Shown piece by piece: positions 1 to 6,618 of a DNA stretch of 38,273 nucleotides. Where the stretch lies: positions 1-38,273 of the IMG/VR virus record IMGVR_UViG_3300028284_000366, one strand, 5' to 3'. This DNA is from a virus. The position numbers and the translations under genes are program-made. Below the pieces are notes generated by a model, which was not told where the DNA came from, ran no database searches, and saw only the letters and a program-made list of their open reading frames with translations. Each line of letters starts with the position of its first letter. Position 1 is the stretch's first letter.

Positions 1-440
1 GCTAGATGATCAAACTCTCCGTAAGTCTGTATCTCATATGCTTTCTTATCTTTATTCCAAGTAAAGCTGCTAACACATCTACCATTAAGCTCTTTACCGA
101 ACTGTCCTAAGTTCATATGCTGTTTAATATAAGGTCCTCCTGAAGGGTCAACCATATTCACATTATCAGTATCTGAGAATACCATCGGTCCGTAATCTTC
201 TGTTATAGGTCCTGCCTTAACCCAGTTACCATCTACATCGTATATCTGCTCATGTACCTTCTCTTCGAATTCGTGTTGGTTTAACTGTCCTCCATCTTTC
301 CGGAACTGTTGATAAGCTGCCTTATATACATTCGGAAAGCCTATTCTAACATGCTCGAAAGGTCCTTCCCATAGAATAATCCCATCTTCTTGTTTAGTAA
401 ACGTATACTCGTCTCCGTATCTATTCTTATATTCTACCAT
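1..440 (-). CDS. Hypothetical protein, C-terminus cut by window edge
   Basis: An open frame reads from an ATG at 440 to the left edge without a stop, giving about 146 residues. The start ATGGTAG overlaps the stop of the upstream small membrane gene by 7 nt, which suggests translational coupling. The protein is rich in acidic and aromatic residues and begins MVEYKNRYGDEYTF. I see no signal peptide, membrane span or metal-binding motif, and I recognise no family. The codon choice, with fewer T/A-only codons, is slightly less AT-rich than in the neighbouring genes. Confidence 0.7.
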   Translation of the reverse strand, partial: MVEYKNRYGDEYTFTKQEDGIILWEGPFEHVRIGFPNVYKAAYQQFRKDGGQLNQHEFEEKVHEQIYDVDGNWVKAGPITEDYGPMVFSDTDNVNMVDPSGGPYIKQHMNLGQFGKELNGRCVSSFTWNKDKKAYEIQTYGEFDHL

Positions 441-589
441 ATTCCATATTCTTTACCAATTTCATAAAAAATTCCTATTACCATCCCTATGGTAAATGCT
501 GTAAGTATAATTCCTGTTAGCTTATAACCATTTTCAACTTGGGATTTTGATCTACCTTGCCAATTACTTGGATTCCATTTTTTATTCAT
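434..589 (-). CDS. Small single-span membrane protein (51 aa)
   Basis: The ORF begins MNKKWNPSNWQGRSKSQ and carries one hydrophobic segment at about residues 23-42 (LTGIILTAFTIGMVIGIFY), with a basic N-terminus and a short charged C-terminus. It sits 2 nt downstream of the 247-residue gene and overlaps the next start by 7 nt, so the three appear to be one operon. Its function is unknown; small one-span proteins are common in phage accessory regions. Confidence 0.6.
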   Translation of the reverse strand: MNKKWNPSNWQGRSKSQVENGYKLTGIILTAFTIGMVIGIFYEIGKEYGIW

Positions 590-591
590 TA

Positions 592-1335
592 TTATGCTTT
601 TTGGTTGTTAAATCTATCTAATAAATCTTTAGTTGTTTCAGTTTGAGCATCATATTTTTTATGGAATCTTACTACCTCCATCTCACTACTATAACCTAAT
701 TGGAATGAAACCCAACTACCTGATGGAAATTTAACTTCAACAATTGGAAAATCTGTATAATTTCTTCTTGATCTATAATAATCAGAACCAATAGTAACTT
801 TAGCTTCAGGATATAATGTTTGATACTTAGCAACTACATTATTTAAAGCAATATTTTGCTTATTTTTATATTCTAATTCACCTACTATACGTTCGTTATG
901 TTCTTTATACTTAACAAGTAATGAACTTGGCTTATAATGTCTGTACTGTTTAGTAATACTAGTACACATTAATTTATCACCATCTAAATCTACACTGCTT
1001 TTATATGTTTTAAGCTCACCACTTTGAATGGTATTAACCCAAAGAAAAACATTACCTGTATTTTGCATGTAAGTAGCTTCAAATTCATAATCTGTGTTAT
1101 TATAACCATAACCAAATCTTGTTTCTCTAGTAACTTCTTCAACTTCAAAATTACTACTATAATCTTGACCATAAACAAAACCTGCTTCATCAAGCATTAA
1201 CATGATTTTACTATTCCTTTTCTCAGCTTTAATAGCTCTTTCAGCTTGGTTCTTGATAAATCTATTAACTTCTTCTTGTTGTTCTGTTGTTAATACTTTT
1301 CCGTGAAATAAATCTAATTGAATTGCGTTTGACAT
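592..1335 (-). CDS. Hypothetical protein with N-terminal QLDLF motif (247 aa)
   Basis: I place the start at ATG 1335 because it follows the leader AAAATAAAGGTTATG shared with several other genes here. A longer in-frame start at 1374 would lie inside the promoter-leader. Residues 6-10 read QLDLF, which matches the consensus of peptides that dock on bacterial sliding clamps; that is a resemblance only. The next ~40 residues look like a charged helix, followed by an aromatic-rich probable beta region. No enzyme motif is visible. It heads an operon from the promoter-like motif at 1384-1393 and continues into the 51-residue membrane gene. Confidence 0.65.
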   Translation of the reverse strand: MSNAIQLDLFHGKVLTTEQQEEVNRFIKNQAERAIKAEKRNSKIMLMLDEAGFVYGQDYSSNFEVEEVTRETRFGYGYNNTDYEFEATYMQNTGNVFLWVNTIQSGELKTYKSSVDLDGDKLMCTSITKQYRHYKPSSLLVKYKEHNERIVGELEYKNKQNIALNNVVAKYQTLYPEAKVTIGSDYYRSRRNYTDFPIVEVKFPSGSWVSFQLGYSSEMEVVRFHKKYDAQTETTKDLLDRFNNQKA

Positions 1336-1359
1336 AACCTTTATTTTAATTAATAATGA

Positions 1360-1393
1360 AACTTCGTGTCCCACTTATGTGTAAATATACGAA
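1360..1393 (-). repeat. 34-nt promoter-leader repeat, copy A
   Basis: This stretch is identical over 34 nt to 34026-34059. It covers the TTCGTATATT motif plus the 5' leader (ACACATAAGTGGGACACGAA). Both copies stand directly upstream of genes with the AAGGTT(AT)ATG start context, so the promoter and leader appear to be a duplicated regulatory cassette. Confidence 0.85.
1384..1393 (-). promoter_or_regulatory. Promoter-like motif TTCGTATATT
   Basis: On the minus strand the sequence reads TTCGTATATTTACAC. It lies about 49 nt before the ATG at 1335 and next to a GC-rich stretch. The same motif precedes other transcription units in this window, always in this orientation. A promoter role is inferred from position and recurrence. 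Confidence 0.55.
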
Positions 1394-1416
1394 CTCTCCT
1401 CCGGGTAACCACATTT

Positions 1417-1554
1417 TTATGCATAAGTCTGTATTTTTTCTTTGCTTACTTGTACTAAAGTGCCATTCATTTTAATTAAAATATTACCATTATGGTGTAT
1501 ACCAAAGCACTTTTTACGTTTATTGTTATATGTTATCCAATCTCCTGCTTTCAT
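1417..1554 (-). CDS. Small basic hypothetical protein (45 aa)
   Basis: The likely start is ATG 1554 (MKAGDWITYNNKRKK), 1 nt after the stop of the preceding gene. An in-frame upstream extension to 1647 would run antisense-like through the neighbour and has no ribosome site. The pattern of a GDW turn, basic strand, and ILIKMNG and VQVSKE strands suggests a small SH3/KOW-like barrel, but this is only a shape impression. Function unknown. Confidence 0.5.
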   Translation of the reverse strand: MKAGDWITYNNKRKKCFGIHHNGNILIKMNGTLVQVSKEKIQTYA

Positions 1555-1555
1555 A

Positions 1556-1795
1556 TTAAAAAGGTAATGGTTCGTTAGACATATCTTTAGGTGTAAATGT
1601 TGGATCATCCAATTTACGATAGTGTGTGGAAGCAAATGGTTGTTCACCTATTTCTGATACTACAATTTGATCTGAGTGTCGTCTATTTTCAATTGACAAT
1701 TTTAAATCATTAGCTCGTTTTCTAGCCATATAATCATTATCAGCATAAACGTACATATCCATTGTAACAACGTATCTTTTATTTTCTTTATTCAT
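1556..1795 (-). CDS. Hypothetical protein (79 aa)
   Basis: The start at 1795 follows AAAATAAAGGTTATG. The N-terminal half (RYVVTMDMYVYADNDYMARK) has the strand-helix rhythm of small alpha/beta phage proteins of unknown function. The C-terminus is polar and proline-rich. It is first of a pair with the 45-residue gene downstream. I recognise no function. Confidence 0.6.
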   Translation of the reverse strand: MNKENKRYVVTMDMYVYADNDYMARKRANDLKLSIENRRHSDQIVVSEIGEQPFASTHYRKLDDPTFTPKDMSNEPLPF

Positions 1796-1810
1796 AACCT
1801 TTATTTTATA

Positions 1811-1960
1811 TTATAATTTTATTTTATTGTATTCAACTTTTTTAGTGGTATTAATGCAGGTGATTAAATCATCTACAACACATGGATCGACTATAGCGCC
1901 TTTTTCTTGTAATTTATAAACAATTGATTCTAATAATGTGTAAGAGTGTAATGTTGACAT
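1811..1960 (-). CDS. Small hypothetical protein (49 aa)
   Basis: ATG at 1960 is preceded by AAATAAAGGTTATATG, the same leader type as its neighbours. The product begins MSTLHSYTLLESIVYKLQEK and is probably mostly helical, with two cysteines. It lies 44 nt downstream of the promoter-like motif at 2005-2014, which supports expression despite its size. Function unknown. Confidence 0.5.
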   Translation of the reverse strand: MSTLHSYTLLESIVYKLQEKGAIVDPCVVDDLITCINTTKKVEYNKIKL

Positions 1961-2004
1961 ATAACCTTTATTTAACGCTGGTGCTTACGTGCTCCAACAT
2001 GGTG

Positions 2005-2014
2005 AATATACGAA
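2005..2014 (-). promoter_or_regulatory. Promoter-like motif TTCGTATATT
   Basis: The minus strand reads TTCGTATATTCACC, 44 nt before the ATG at 1960. A GC-rich CCCGGG-containing block lies immediately upstream. Same orientation and layout as the other copies. Confidence 0.55.
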
Positions 2015-2050
2015 CTCTAGCCCGGGAAGCCAAGCCTCTTGCGCATTACT

Positions 2051-2416
2051 TTATTTTTCTTTTCTAATAGTGGCATTAGGCCAATTACCTATTTTCATAT
2101 CTAGATTTATTAATAAATCAATTCTATTAGTATATCTTTTATTCATCTTATCCATTACAATGTAAACCCCATCGTAATCTGTTCCCATCACACACACTTT
2201 AGTTCCTTTTGGGAACTCTTTCAATAAATCCCTACTTACCGCTATTATTTTATGTTTATATGGGTTATTTAAATCTAACTCAAACATAAACGCAGTATGT
2301 CCTGGGTCTGAGTTTGTTTGTTCAGGTACCGCGTTATACACAGTAGCATGTACATTTTTTTCTATTGAAGTAAAGGATAATAAACCTAATGATAATAGTA
2401 TAATTAATTTTCTCAT
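2051..2416 (-). CDS. Secreted 3D-domain/RlpA-like double-psi barrel protein (121 aa)
   Basis: Residues 1-24 form a signal peptide (MRKLIILLSLGLLSFTS, cleavage probably after HAT or VHA). The mature part contains KGTKVCVMG, then YIVMDKMNKRY and NRIDLLI. This order of a barrel strand followed by D..N.R....DL resembles the 3D domain of MltA/RlpA-type cell-wall proteins, in which conserved aspartates line the active groove. It could act on host peptidoglycan in the periplasm, in lysis or superinfection control. The family assignment is from motif memory and moderately sure; secretion is clear. Confidence 0.55.
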   Translation of the reverse strand: MRKLIILLSLGLLSFTSIEKNVHATVYNAVPEQTNSDPGHTAFMFELDLNNPYKHKIIAVSRDLLKEFPKGTKVCVMGTDYDGVYIVMDKMNKRYTNRIDLLINLDMKIGNWPNATIRKEK

Positions 2417-2418
2417 AT

Positions 2419-2769
2419 TTATTTGTTATTTAAGTAATAGATTGCATCTGTTATTTTTTGACAACGTTTATAGTCTTCAAGATCCTCCATATTTTCTAAA
2501 TTTACCTCTAATGTTTCAGCTAAATCTTCTCTACCTATAATAACATCATATGTTAAATCTTCATCTTTTGTATAAATTCTTATAACTGGTATTTCTGGAG
2601 AGATAGTGTCAAGATTTTTAAGTGCTGTATCTACTATTAAATTGGGTAAAAAGGGACTATCACTTTGAAACATTTCTTCCATCTCTTCGGATGTTTCAAA
2701 TTCCAATTTGTGATCAAATACTAATTTATTGTCATCACTAAAAAATTCTAAGTAAGGTTCTTTATCCAT
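2419..2769 (-). CDS. Acidic hypothetical protein (116 aa)
   Basis: The product is strongly acidic and begins MDKEPYLEFFSDDNKLVF. It has alternating strand and helix segments and no recognised motif. The next gene starts 2 nt after its stop. Upstream are the promoter-like motif at 2792-2801 and a perfect 7-bp palindrome at 2775-2790, so its expression may be controlled separately. Function unknown. Confidence 0.6.
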   Translation of the reverse strand: MDKEPYLEFFSDDNKLVFDHKLEFETSEEMEEMFQSDSPFLPNLIVDTALKNLDTISPEIPVIRIYTKDEDLTYDVIIGREDLAETLEVNLENMEDLEDYKRCQKITDAIYYLNNK

Positions 2770-2774
2770 ATTGT

Positions 2775-2790
2775 ATATCTATTTAGATAT
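2775..2790. promoter_or_regulatory. Palindrome between promoter motif and start codon
   Basis: ATATCTA-TT-TAGATAT is a perfect inverted repeat lying between the motif at 2792-2801 and the ATG at 2769. It could be an operator or a leader hairpin close to the ribosome site. It is AT-only apart from one C/G pair per arm, so chance is possible in this genome. Confidence 0.35.
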
Positions 2791-2791
2791 T

Positions 2792-2801
2792 AATATACGA
2801 A
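2792..2801 (-). promoter_or_regulatory. Promoter-like motif TTCGTATATT
   Basis: The minus strand reads TTTCGTATATTAATATC, 22 nt before the ATG at 2769 and just after the end of the 67-residue gene. The spacing fits a short 5' leader. Confidence 0.5.
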
Positions 2802-2817
2802 AATTATATGTGGTATC

Positions 2818-3021
2818 CTAATTCTTATTAGGGGAATTTATTTCAATTAACCAACCCCATTTTATACCATTTGTCATTCTATTTTTGATAGTACCCCAAT
2901 CACCTGTTTTTTCACAGTATTGAAAGTCTCTCAATATTTGTTCTTCCCTTTGCCTACAACGATCCCATTCATCTGTTATTACAATTTGATATGTTATATT
3001 TTTGTAGGTGTAAGTAGTCAT
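2818..3021 (-). CDS. Small hypothetical protein (67 aa)
   Basis: It begins MTTYTYKNITYQIVITDEWDR and contains a charged helix followed by WGTIKNRMTNGIKWGW. There is no known motif. The start lies 1 nt after the stop of the upstream 51-residue gene, in the same polycistron as the HNH-like gene. Function unknown. Confidence 0.55.
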   Translation of the reverse strand: MTTYTYKNITYQIVITDEWDRCRQREEQILRDFQYCEKTGDWGTIKNRMTNGIKWGWLIEINSPNKN

Positions 3022-3022
3022 A

Positions 3023-3178
3023 TTAAAAATTATCTAAAAAATCCCCTTTGAGTGGTTTATTTTTTAATTTTTGGTATTTTTCATCCGATTTTAGTGTTTT
3101 GGATGCTAGTTTTTCTAAATGTTTAGATTTTTGGACATCATAATCATCAAGAATTTGTTTATGTTTTTTATTTCTCAT
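3023..3178 (-). CDS. Small lysine-rich hypothetical protein (51 aa)
   Basis: Its ATG overlaps the upstream stop as TAATG at 3178-3180, which argues for a coupled gene. The sequence (MRNKKHKQILDDYDVQKSK...) is highly charged, lysine-rich and predicted helical. It may bind nucleic acid or protein, but nothing specific can be claimed. Confidence 0.5.
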   Translation of the reverse strand: MRNKKHKQILDDYDVQKSKHLEKLASKTLKSDEKYQKLKNKPLKGDFLDNF

Positions 3179-3795
3179 TATATTCTACTTATGTATTGAT
3201 TAGTATCATCTTCATCAACTCCATCTAATCCTAATTCTTTTAAACGTTGTAAATGATAATCATCTATTTCAAAATTAATGGTTTCGCTTGTACCGTAATG
3301 TTCTTGTTGAGACTCTATTTGTTGTTCATCTTTTTTATTAAATATATCCCCTACTTGTAAAAAGTAATGATTATAACATAATAACTGAACATTAGTTAAG
3401 CTATAATTATTGCTGTTTTTATCTTTAAAATGTAATAGTAATGGTACTTTATAGTCTAATACTCGTCTTTCTTTAAATTTACATATACCACATTGTTCTT
3501 CCATATACCCTTGTTCTATAAGGGCGTATTTGAGTTTATTAGGGTCAAAATGTGAAGCAGCTATTCTACCTTCAATTATTTCAATCATGTGGGGCATCTT
3601 TTTAGAGCCCTTTAAAAATTTTGGTACACCAACACCTGCTTGGTTTTTATGCGACTCAAAGATTTTATATAGTTTAGCCCATTTTTTATAATGCTGGTAG
3701 GAAACATGCAAGTAACGTGCTGCTGCCATATTCGAAAGTGTTTTCGATTGGGCAGCAACCATTTGTTCCTTAGTTAATGGTTTTGGTTTAGCCAT
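3178..3795 (-). CDS. HTH plus HNH-like zinc protein (205 aa)
   Basis: The N-terminal ~45 residues (SKTLSNMAAARYLHVSYQHYKKWA) look like a helix-turn-helix. The centre has C102-x2-C105, a histidine at 122 in LLHFKDKN, a conserved-looking N/L run, and C140-Y-N-H143. This is the order seen in HNH/beta-beta-alpha-metal nucleases (CxxC...H..D.n..N....LLC..H). The acidic tail is unrelated. It could be a free-standing homing-type nuclease or a DNA-binding regulator using the fold structurally. It overlaps the zinc-finger gene upstream by 1 nt (stop TAATGG context). Confidence 0.55.
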   Translation of the reverse strand: MAKPKPLTKEQMVAAQSKTLSNMAAARYLHVSYQHYKKWAKLYKIFESHKNQAGVGVPKFLKGSKKMPHMIEIIEGRIAASHFDPNKLKYALIEQGYMEEQCGICKFKERRVLDYKVPLLLHFKDKNSNNYSLTNVQLLCYNHYFLQVGDIFNKKDEQQIESQQEHYGTSETINFEIDDYHLQRLKELGLDGVDEDDTNQYISRI

Positions 3796-4112
3796 TATTT
3801 TTCCTTAGTATTAATAATTTTAAATGGACCTTGTAGATTCTTATCATCTTCTATGTCTATTTTATTTTCATTTGTGATTTTATATTCTTTATCTTTTTCG
3901 CTTAGATAAGAATTATAGTCTGAATCAGACATAATAATGGTTTCAACCCAAGTGTGGTCTCCTTCACCTTTTAAAACTGTGATGGCTTTTTTAGTTTCAT
4001 TTCCTAGTCCTGATTCTGAACATTTAACACAAAATGAATAATTATATTGAGTTAATCTTAATTCAGGCATATCTTCCTTGCATTCACTACAAGGTATCAT
4101 TTTTAAATTCAT
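3795..4112 (-). CDS. DksA/TraR-like zinc-finger protein (105 aa)
   Basis: C8-x2-C11-x16-C28-x2-C31 with MPELRL between the pairs closely resembles the DksA/TraR C4 finger (C..C...IP..RL......C..C). TraR-type proteins bind the RNA polymerase secondary channel. The coiled coil that precedes the finger in DksA is absent, and ~70 acidic residues follow instead, so a transcription role is only a possibility. It lies directly upstream of the HTH/HNH-like gene. Confidence 0.5.
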   Translation of the reverse strand: MNLKMIPCSECKEDMPELRLTQYNYSFCVKCSESGLGNETKKAITVLKGEGDHTWVETIIMSDSDYNSYLSEKDKEYKITNENKIDIEDDKNLQGPFKIINTKEK

Positions 4113-4122
4113 ATTTTTTATT

Positions 4123-4947
4123 TTATATAATAGCTCTTCCTCTCATTCCTTCCCAATCTCTGTTTTCTCTAACATCATTATTTTTACAATCAACTGCTGT
4201 TAGCATTCTTGGTTTTACATTTAAATCATGTGCTAAATTAATTAATGCATTAACATCTTTTGGGAAACAATGTCCACCATAACCAAAATCACCATCTGGT
4301 CCTGGTACTGACCAATGGGATTTGCCTAGTCGTTCATCATACGTAGCATACTCTATTACTTTATCATAATCAACATCTAATCCATTACATATTTGATACA
4401 TTTCATTTGCAAATGATACTTTAGTTGCTAGAAATGAATTGGTAACATATTTAACCATTTCAGCGTATGTTGAATCAGTTTTAACAATAGCCGCTTTTGG
4501 AAATACTTTAGAGTATATGGTTTTTAATTTAGTTGTTGATGTTCTAGGACCACCTAAAATAATTCGTGTTTGATTTTCAAAATCCGATACGGCATTTGCT
4601 TCAGTTAAAAATTCAGGATTAAACACAACATCAAGTGATTTAAATTGTTTATTCCATTTAGATGTAGTACCAGGGGGTATAGTTGATTTAATAACTACTG
4701 TTTTAGCAACTCCAAATTCAAATACACGTTTAATAGCTGCCTCAACTATATCTGTGTGACAACTACCATCTTGATTCATTGGTGTTGGTAAGCATATAAA
4801 TATAATATCGTTATCTAATGTTTCCTGTTCACTACTATTACAATGAACCATACCCTTTATATCATATGTTTTAATATCATAGTAATTTTTAAACTTTTGA
4901 TATATAGCGTTACCAACAAATCCCTGACCTATAATTCCTATTTTCAT
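4123..4947 (-). CDS. Short UDP-glucose/GDP-mannose-type dehydrogenase (274 aa)
   Basis: The enzyme class oxidises a nucleotide sugar C6 alcohol to the acid with two NAD+. Seen: Rossmann GQGFVG at 7-12, ICLPTP at 51-56, NPEFLTEANA at 110-119, the helix with K166 and N170, and GYGGHCFPKD with catalytic Cys227. Family members usually run to ~390-450 residues with a second nucleotide-binding domain. This ORF stops shortly after the central helix at 274, so the third domain is missing, with no frameshift remnant downstream. It may act as a minimal form or on another substrate. It ends the sugar-gene operon, 1 nt after the epimerase. Confidence 0.8.
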   Translation of the reverse strand: MKIGIIGQGFVGNAIYQKFKNYYDIKTYDIKGMVHCNSSEQETLDNDIIFICLPTPMNQDGSCHTDIVEAAIKRVFEFGVAKTVVIKSTIPPGTTSKWNKQFKSLDVVFNPEFLTEANAVSDFENQTRIILGGPRTSTTKLKTIYSKVFPKAAIVKTDSTYAEMVKYVTNSFLATKVSFANEMYQICNGLDVDYDKVIEYATYDERLGKSHWSVPGPDGDFGYGGHCFPKDVNALINLAHDLNVKPRMLTAVDCKNNDVRENRDWEGMRGRAII

Positions 4948-4948
4948 A

Positions 4949-5950
4949 TTATTTATTTTTCCAAAATGAGTAAATTCCTTTTTCTAATTCGTAACTAGGC
5001 CACACAAAACGTTCTCTCATAGGCTGTTTTTGAGCCCATTCCCACATTTCTGTTAGTCCTTCCTTTAAATTTGTTTTATGTTCAAATCCTAAAATATCAA
5101 TAGATTTTTGAAAAGTTGGGATTGAATGTTTGACTTCATGTCTACCTTCCTCATAAGCCAAACAACAAGCTCCTATTACTTCTTTCATTATTTTTGCTGC
5201 TTCAAAAATTGAATGTTTTTCAATACCACCTAAATTAATAATTTCTTTACTAGCATCTGGTTTAGTAGCTGCATTCCAAAGTGGTTCTAATGAGTCATCA
5301 ATATAACTGAAAGCTCTGGTTTGTTCTCCATCTCCAAAAATAGTCATATTTTCTTCATTTAAATGTTGATACATCCAAATACCCAAAACGTTTCTGTATT
5401 TATCCCAAATGTTTTGTTTTATGCCATATACATTATGAGGTCTAACTATACAATAATCTAGCCCATGTTGCTCATTAGCAATTTGTATATCCATTTCACA
5501 GGCATACTTTGCAACCCCATAAGGATCTATAGGTTTTGGAACTTGTGCTTCATTAAATATACCACCATCACCATGTCCATATACTGCTAAAGTTGATGTA
5601 AATACCAACCTTTTAACGTCATGTTTTATACAATTATTAACTATACGTGCCGTTGACTTTAAGTTATTATCATAGTTATATCCACGTATAAAAGGTGATA
5701 ATCCTTCAGCTGCATAAGCGGCAAAATGGAAAACATAATCAAAATTATTAACTTCAAAGCAATTTTCAATTGGGTGGTTTACTAAATCCATTTGCCAAAA
5801 ATCAACCTTTGGGTTAATATTTTCTTCAAAACCCCCACTTAAATCATCAATACCTACTACCTTATATTCTGGTTTATTTTCAATAATCCAATCTGCTAGT
5901 CTACTACCTAATAAACCTGCTACTCCTGTAATTAATACTTTTTTACTCAT
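4949..5950 (-). CDS. NAD-dependent sugar epimerase/dehydratase, extended SDR (333 aa)
   Basis: The TGVAGLLG cofactor loop is at 8-15 and the DD (35-36) at the end of strand 2 indicates NAD. TST at 118-120 and Y144-x3-K148 (YGVAK) form the catalytic set. The overall length matches GalE/WbpP-type UDP-sugar 4-epimerases. The exact sugar cannot be read from the sequence. It overlaps the upstream SDR gene by 4 nt and is followed by the dehydrogenase, a pairing common in nucleotide-sugar pathways for surface glycans. Confidence 0.8.
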   Translation of the reverse strand: MSKKVLITGVAGLLGSRLADWIIENKPEYKVVGIDDLSGGFEENINPKVDFWQMDLVNHPIENCFEVNNFDYVFHFAAYAAEGLSPFIRGYNYDNNLKSTARIVNNCIKHDVKRLVFTSTLAVYGHGDGGIFNEAQVPKPIDPYGVAKYACEMDIQIANEQHGLDYCIVRPHNVYGIKQNIWDKYRNVLGIWMYQHLNEENMTIFGDGEQTRAFSYIDDSLEPLWNAATKPDASKEIINLGGIEKHSIFEAAKIMKEVIGACCLAYEEGRHEVKHSIPTFQKSIDILGFEHKTNLKEGLTEMWEWAQKQPMRERFVWPSYELEKGIYSFWKNK

Positions 5951-6618
5951 TTCTTTAAAAAATTATTTAGTTTAGTTAAATTCATCCTAGTATCCCAAGG
6001 GACGTGTGATGGTGCAGGTATTAATGTACTAAAAGGAGCTAGGTCAGCCAAGTATTTATCGCCTGTTCCTATATTAAATACCCCATTAGCCTTTTTATTA
6101 ATTAACTCTATTATTATACCAGCCATTTTTTGTACTGTGTCACCACTTGTTCTTACATCCCATACTTTTTGATGTGGGAAAGGGTGTGGTTTATGTAATC
6201 CTCTACATATTAAATAGTTAAAATTACATAGCTGGATATATTCATCAGCTAATAGTTTTGTATAAGCATACCATGTGTTATCAGGAAGGGGTATATCTTC
6301 TTCAGTTGGTGGTCTTTCATTTTTAGCATATACAAATTCAGTAGAAATATGAATTAACTTTACACTATTATTATTACATATGTTTGAAACACTAACTGCA
6401 AATCTATAATTTATATCTCTATGAATAGCCTGATTTAATGAATATGATTGGGTGTGTGCTATACAATTTATAACTGTATCATAGTTTTTAATTAATTTAC
6501 CTAAACCTTCAGAATTATCTATATCTAAAGTTTCTCGTTTTCTAGATACCATATCCCAACCTGTTTGTCTATGTAATTCACTCCCTAATAAACCATCACC
6601 TAAAATTAATACCTTCAT
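5947..6618 (-). CDS. RmlD-like sugar-nucleotide reductase, short SDR (223 aa)
   Basis: It begins MKVLILGDGLLGSEL with the glycine-rich loop at 7-12, HISTEFVY at 90-97, and Y117-A-Y-T-K121. This combination is typical of dTDP-4-dehydrorhamnose reductase relatives (RmlD), which reduce a 4-keto sugar with NAD(P)H. It is shorter than RmlD (~290), with a reduced substrate domain. It could work after the DegT-fold enzyme just upstream (1-nt overlap). The substrate is unknown. Confidence 0.7.
   Translation of the reverse strand: MKVLILGDGLLGSELHRQTGWDMVSRKRETLDIDNSEGLGKLIKNYDTVINCIAHTQSYSLNQAIHRDINYRFAVSVSNICNNNSVKLIHISTEFVYAKNERPPTEEDIPLPDNTWYAYTKLLADEYIQLCNFNYLICRGLHKPHPFPHQKVWDVRTSGDTVQKMAGIIIELINKKANGVFNIGTGDKYLADLAPFSTLIPAPSHVPWDTRMNLTKLNNFLKK

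Noticed and set aside
592-1374. Longer start at 1374 for the 247-residue protein
   Set aside because: It would translate the promoter-leader repeat; ATG 1335 has the shared leader context.
4034-4282. Plus-strand open frames, here and at 7480, 9449, 13056, 17288, 23239, 29073 and similar
   Set aside because: Each lies antisense to a well-supported minus-strand gene and has no recognisable product.
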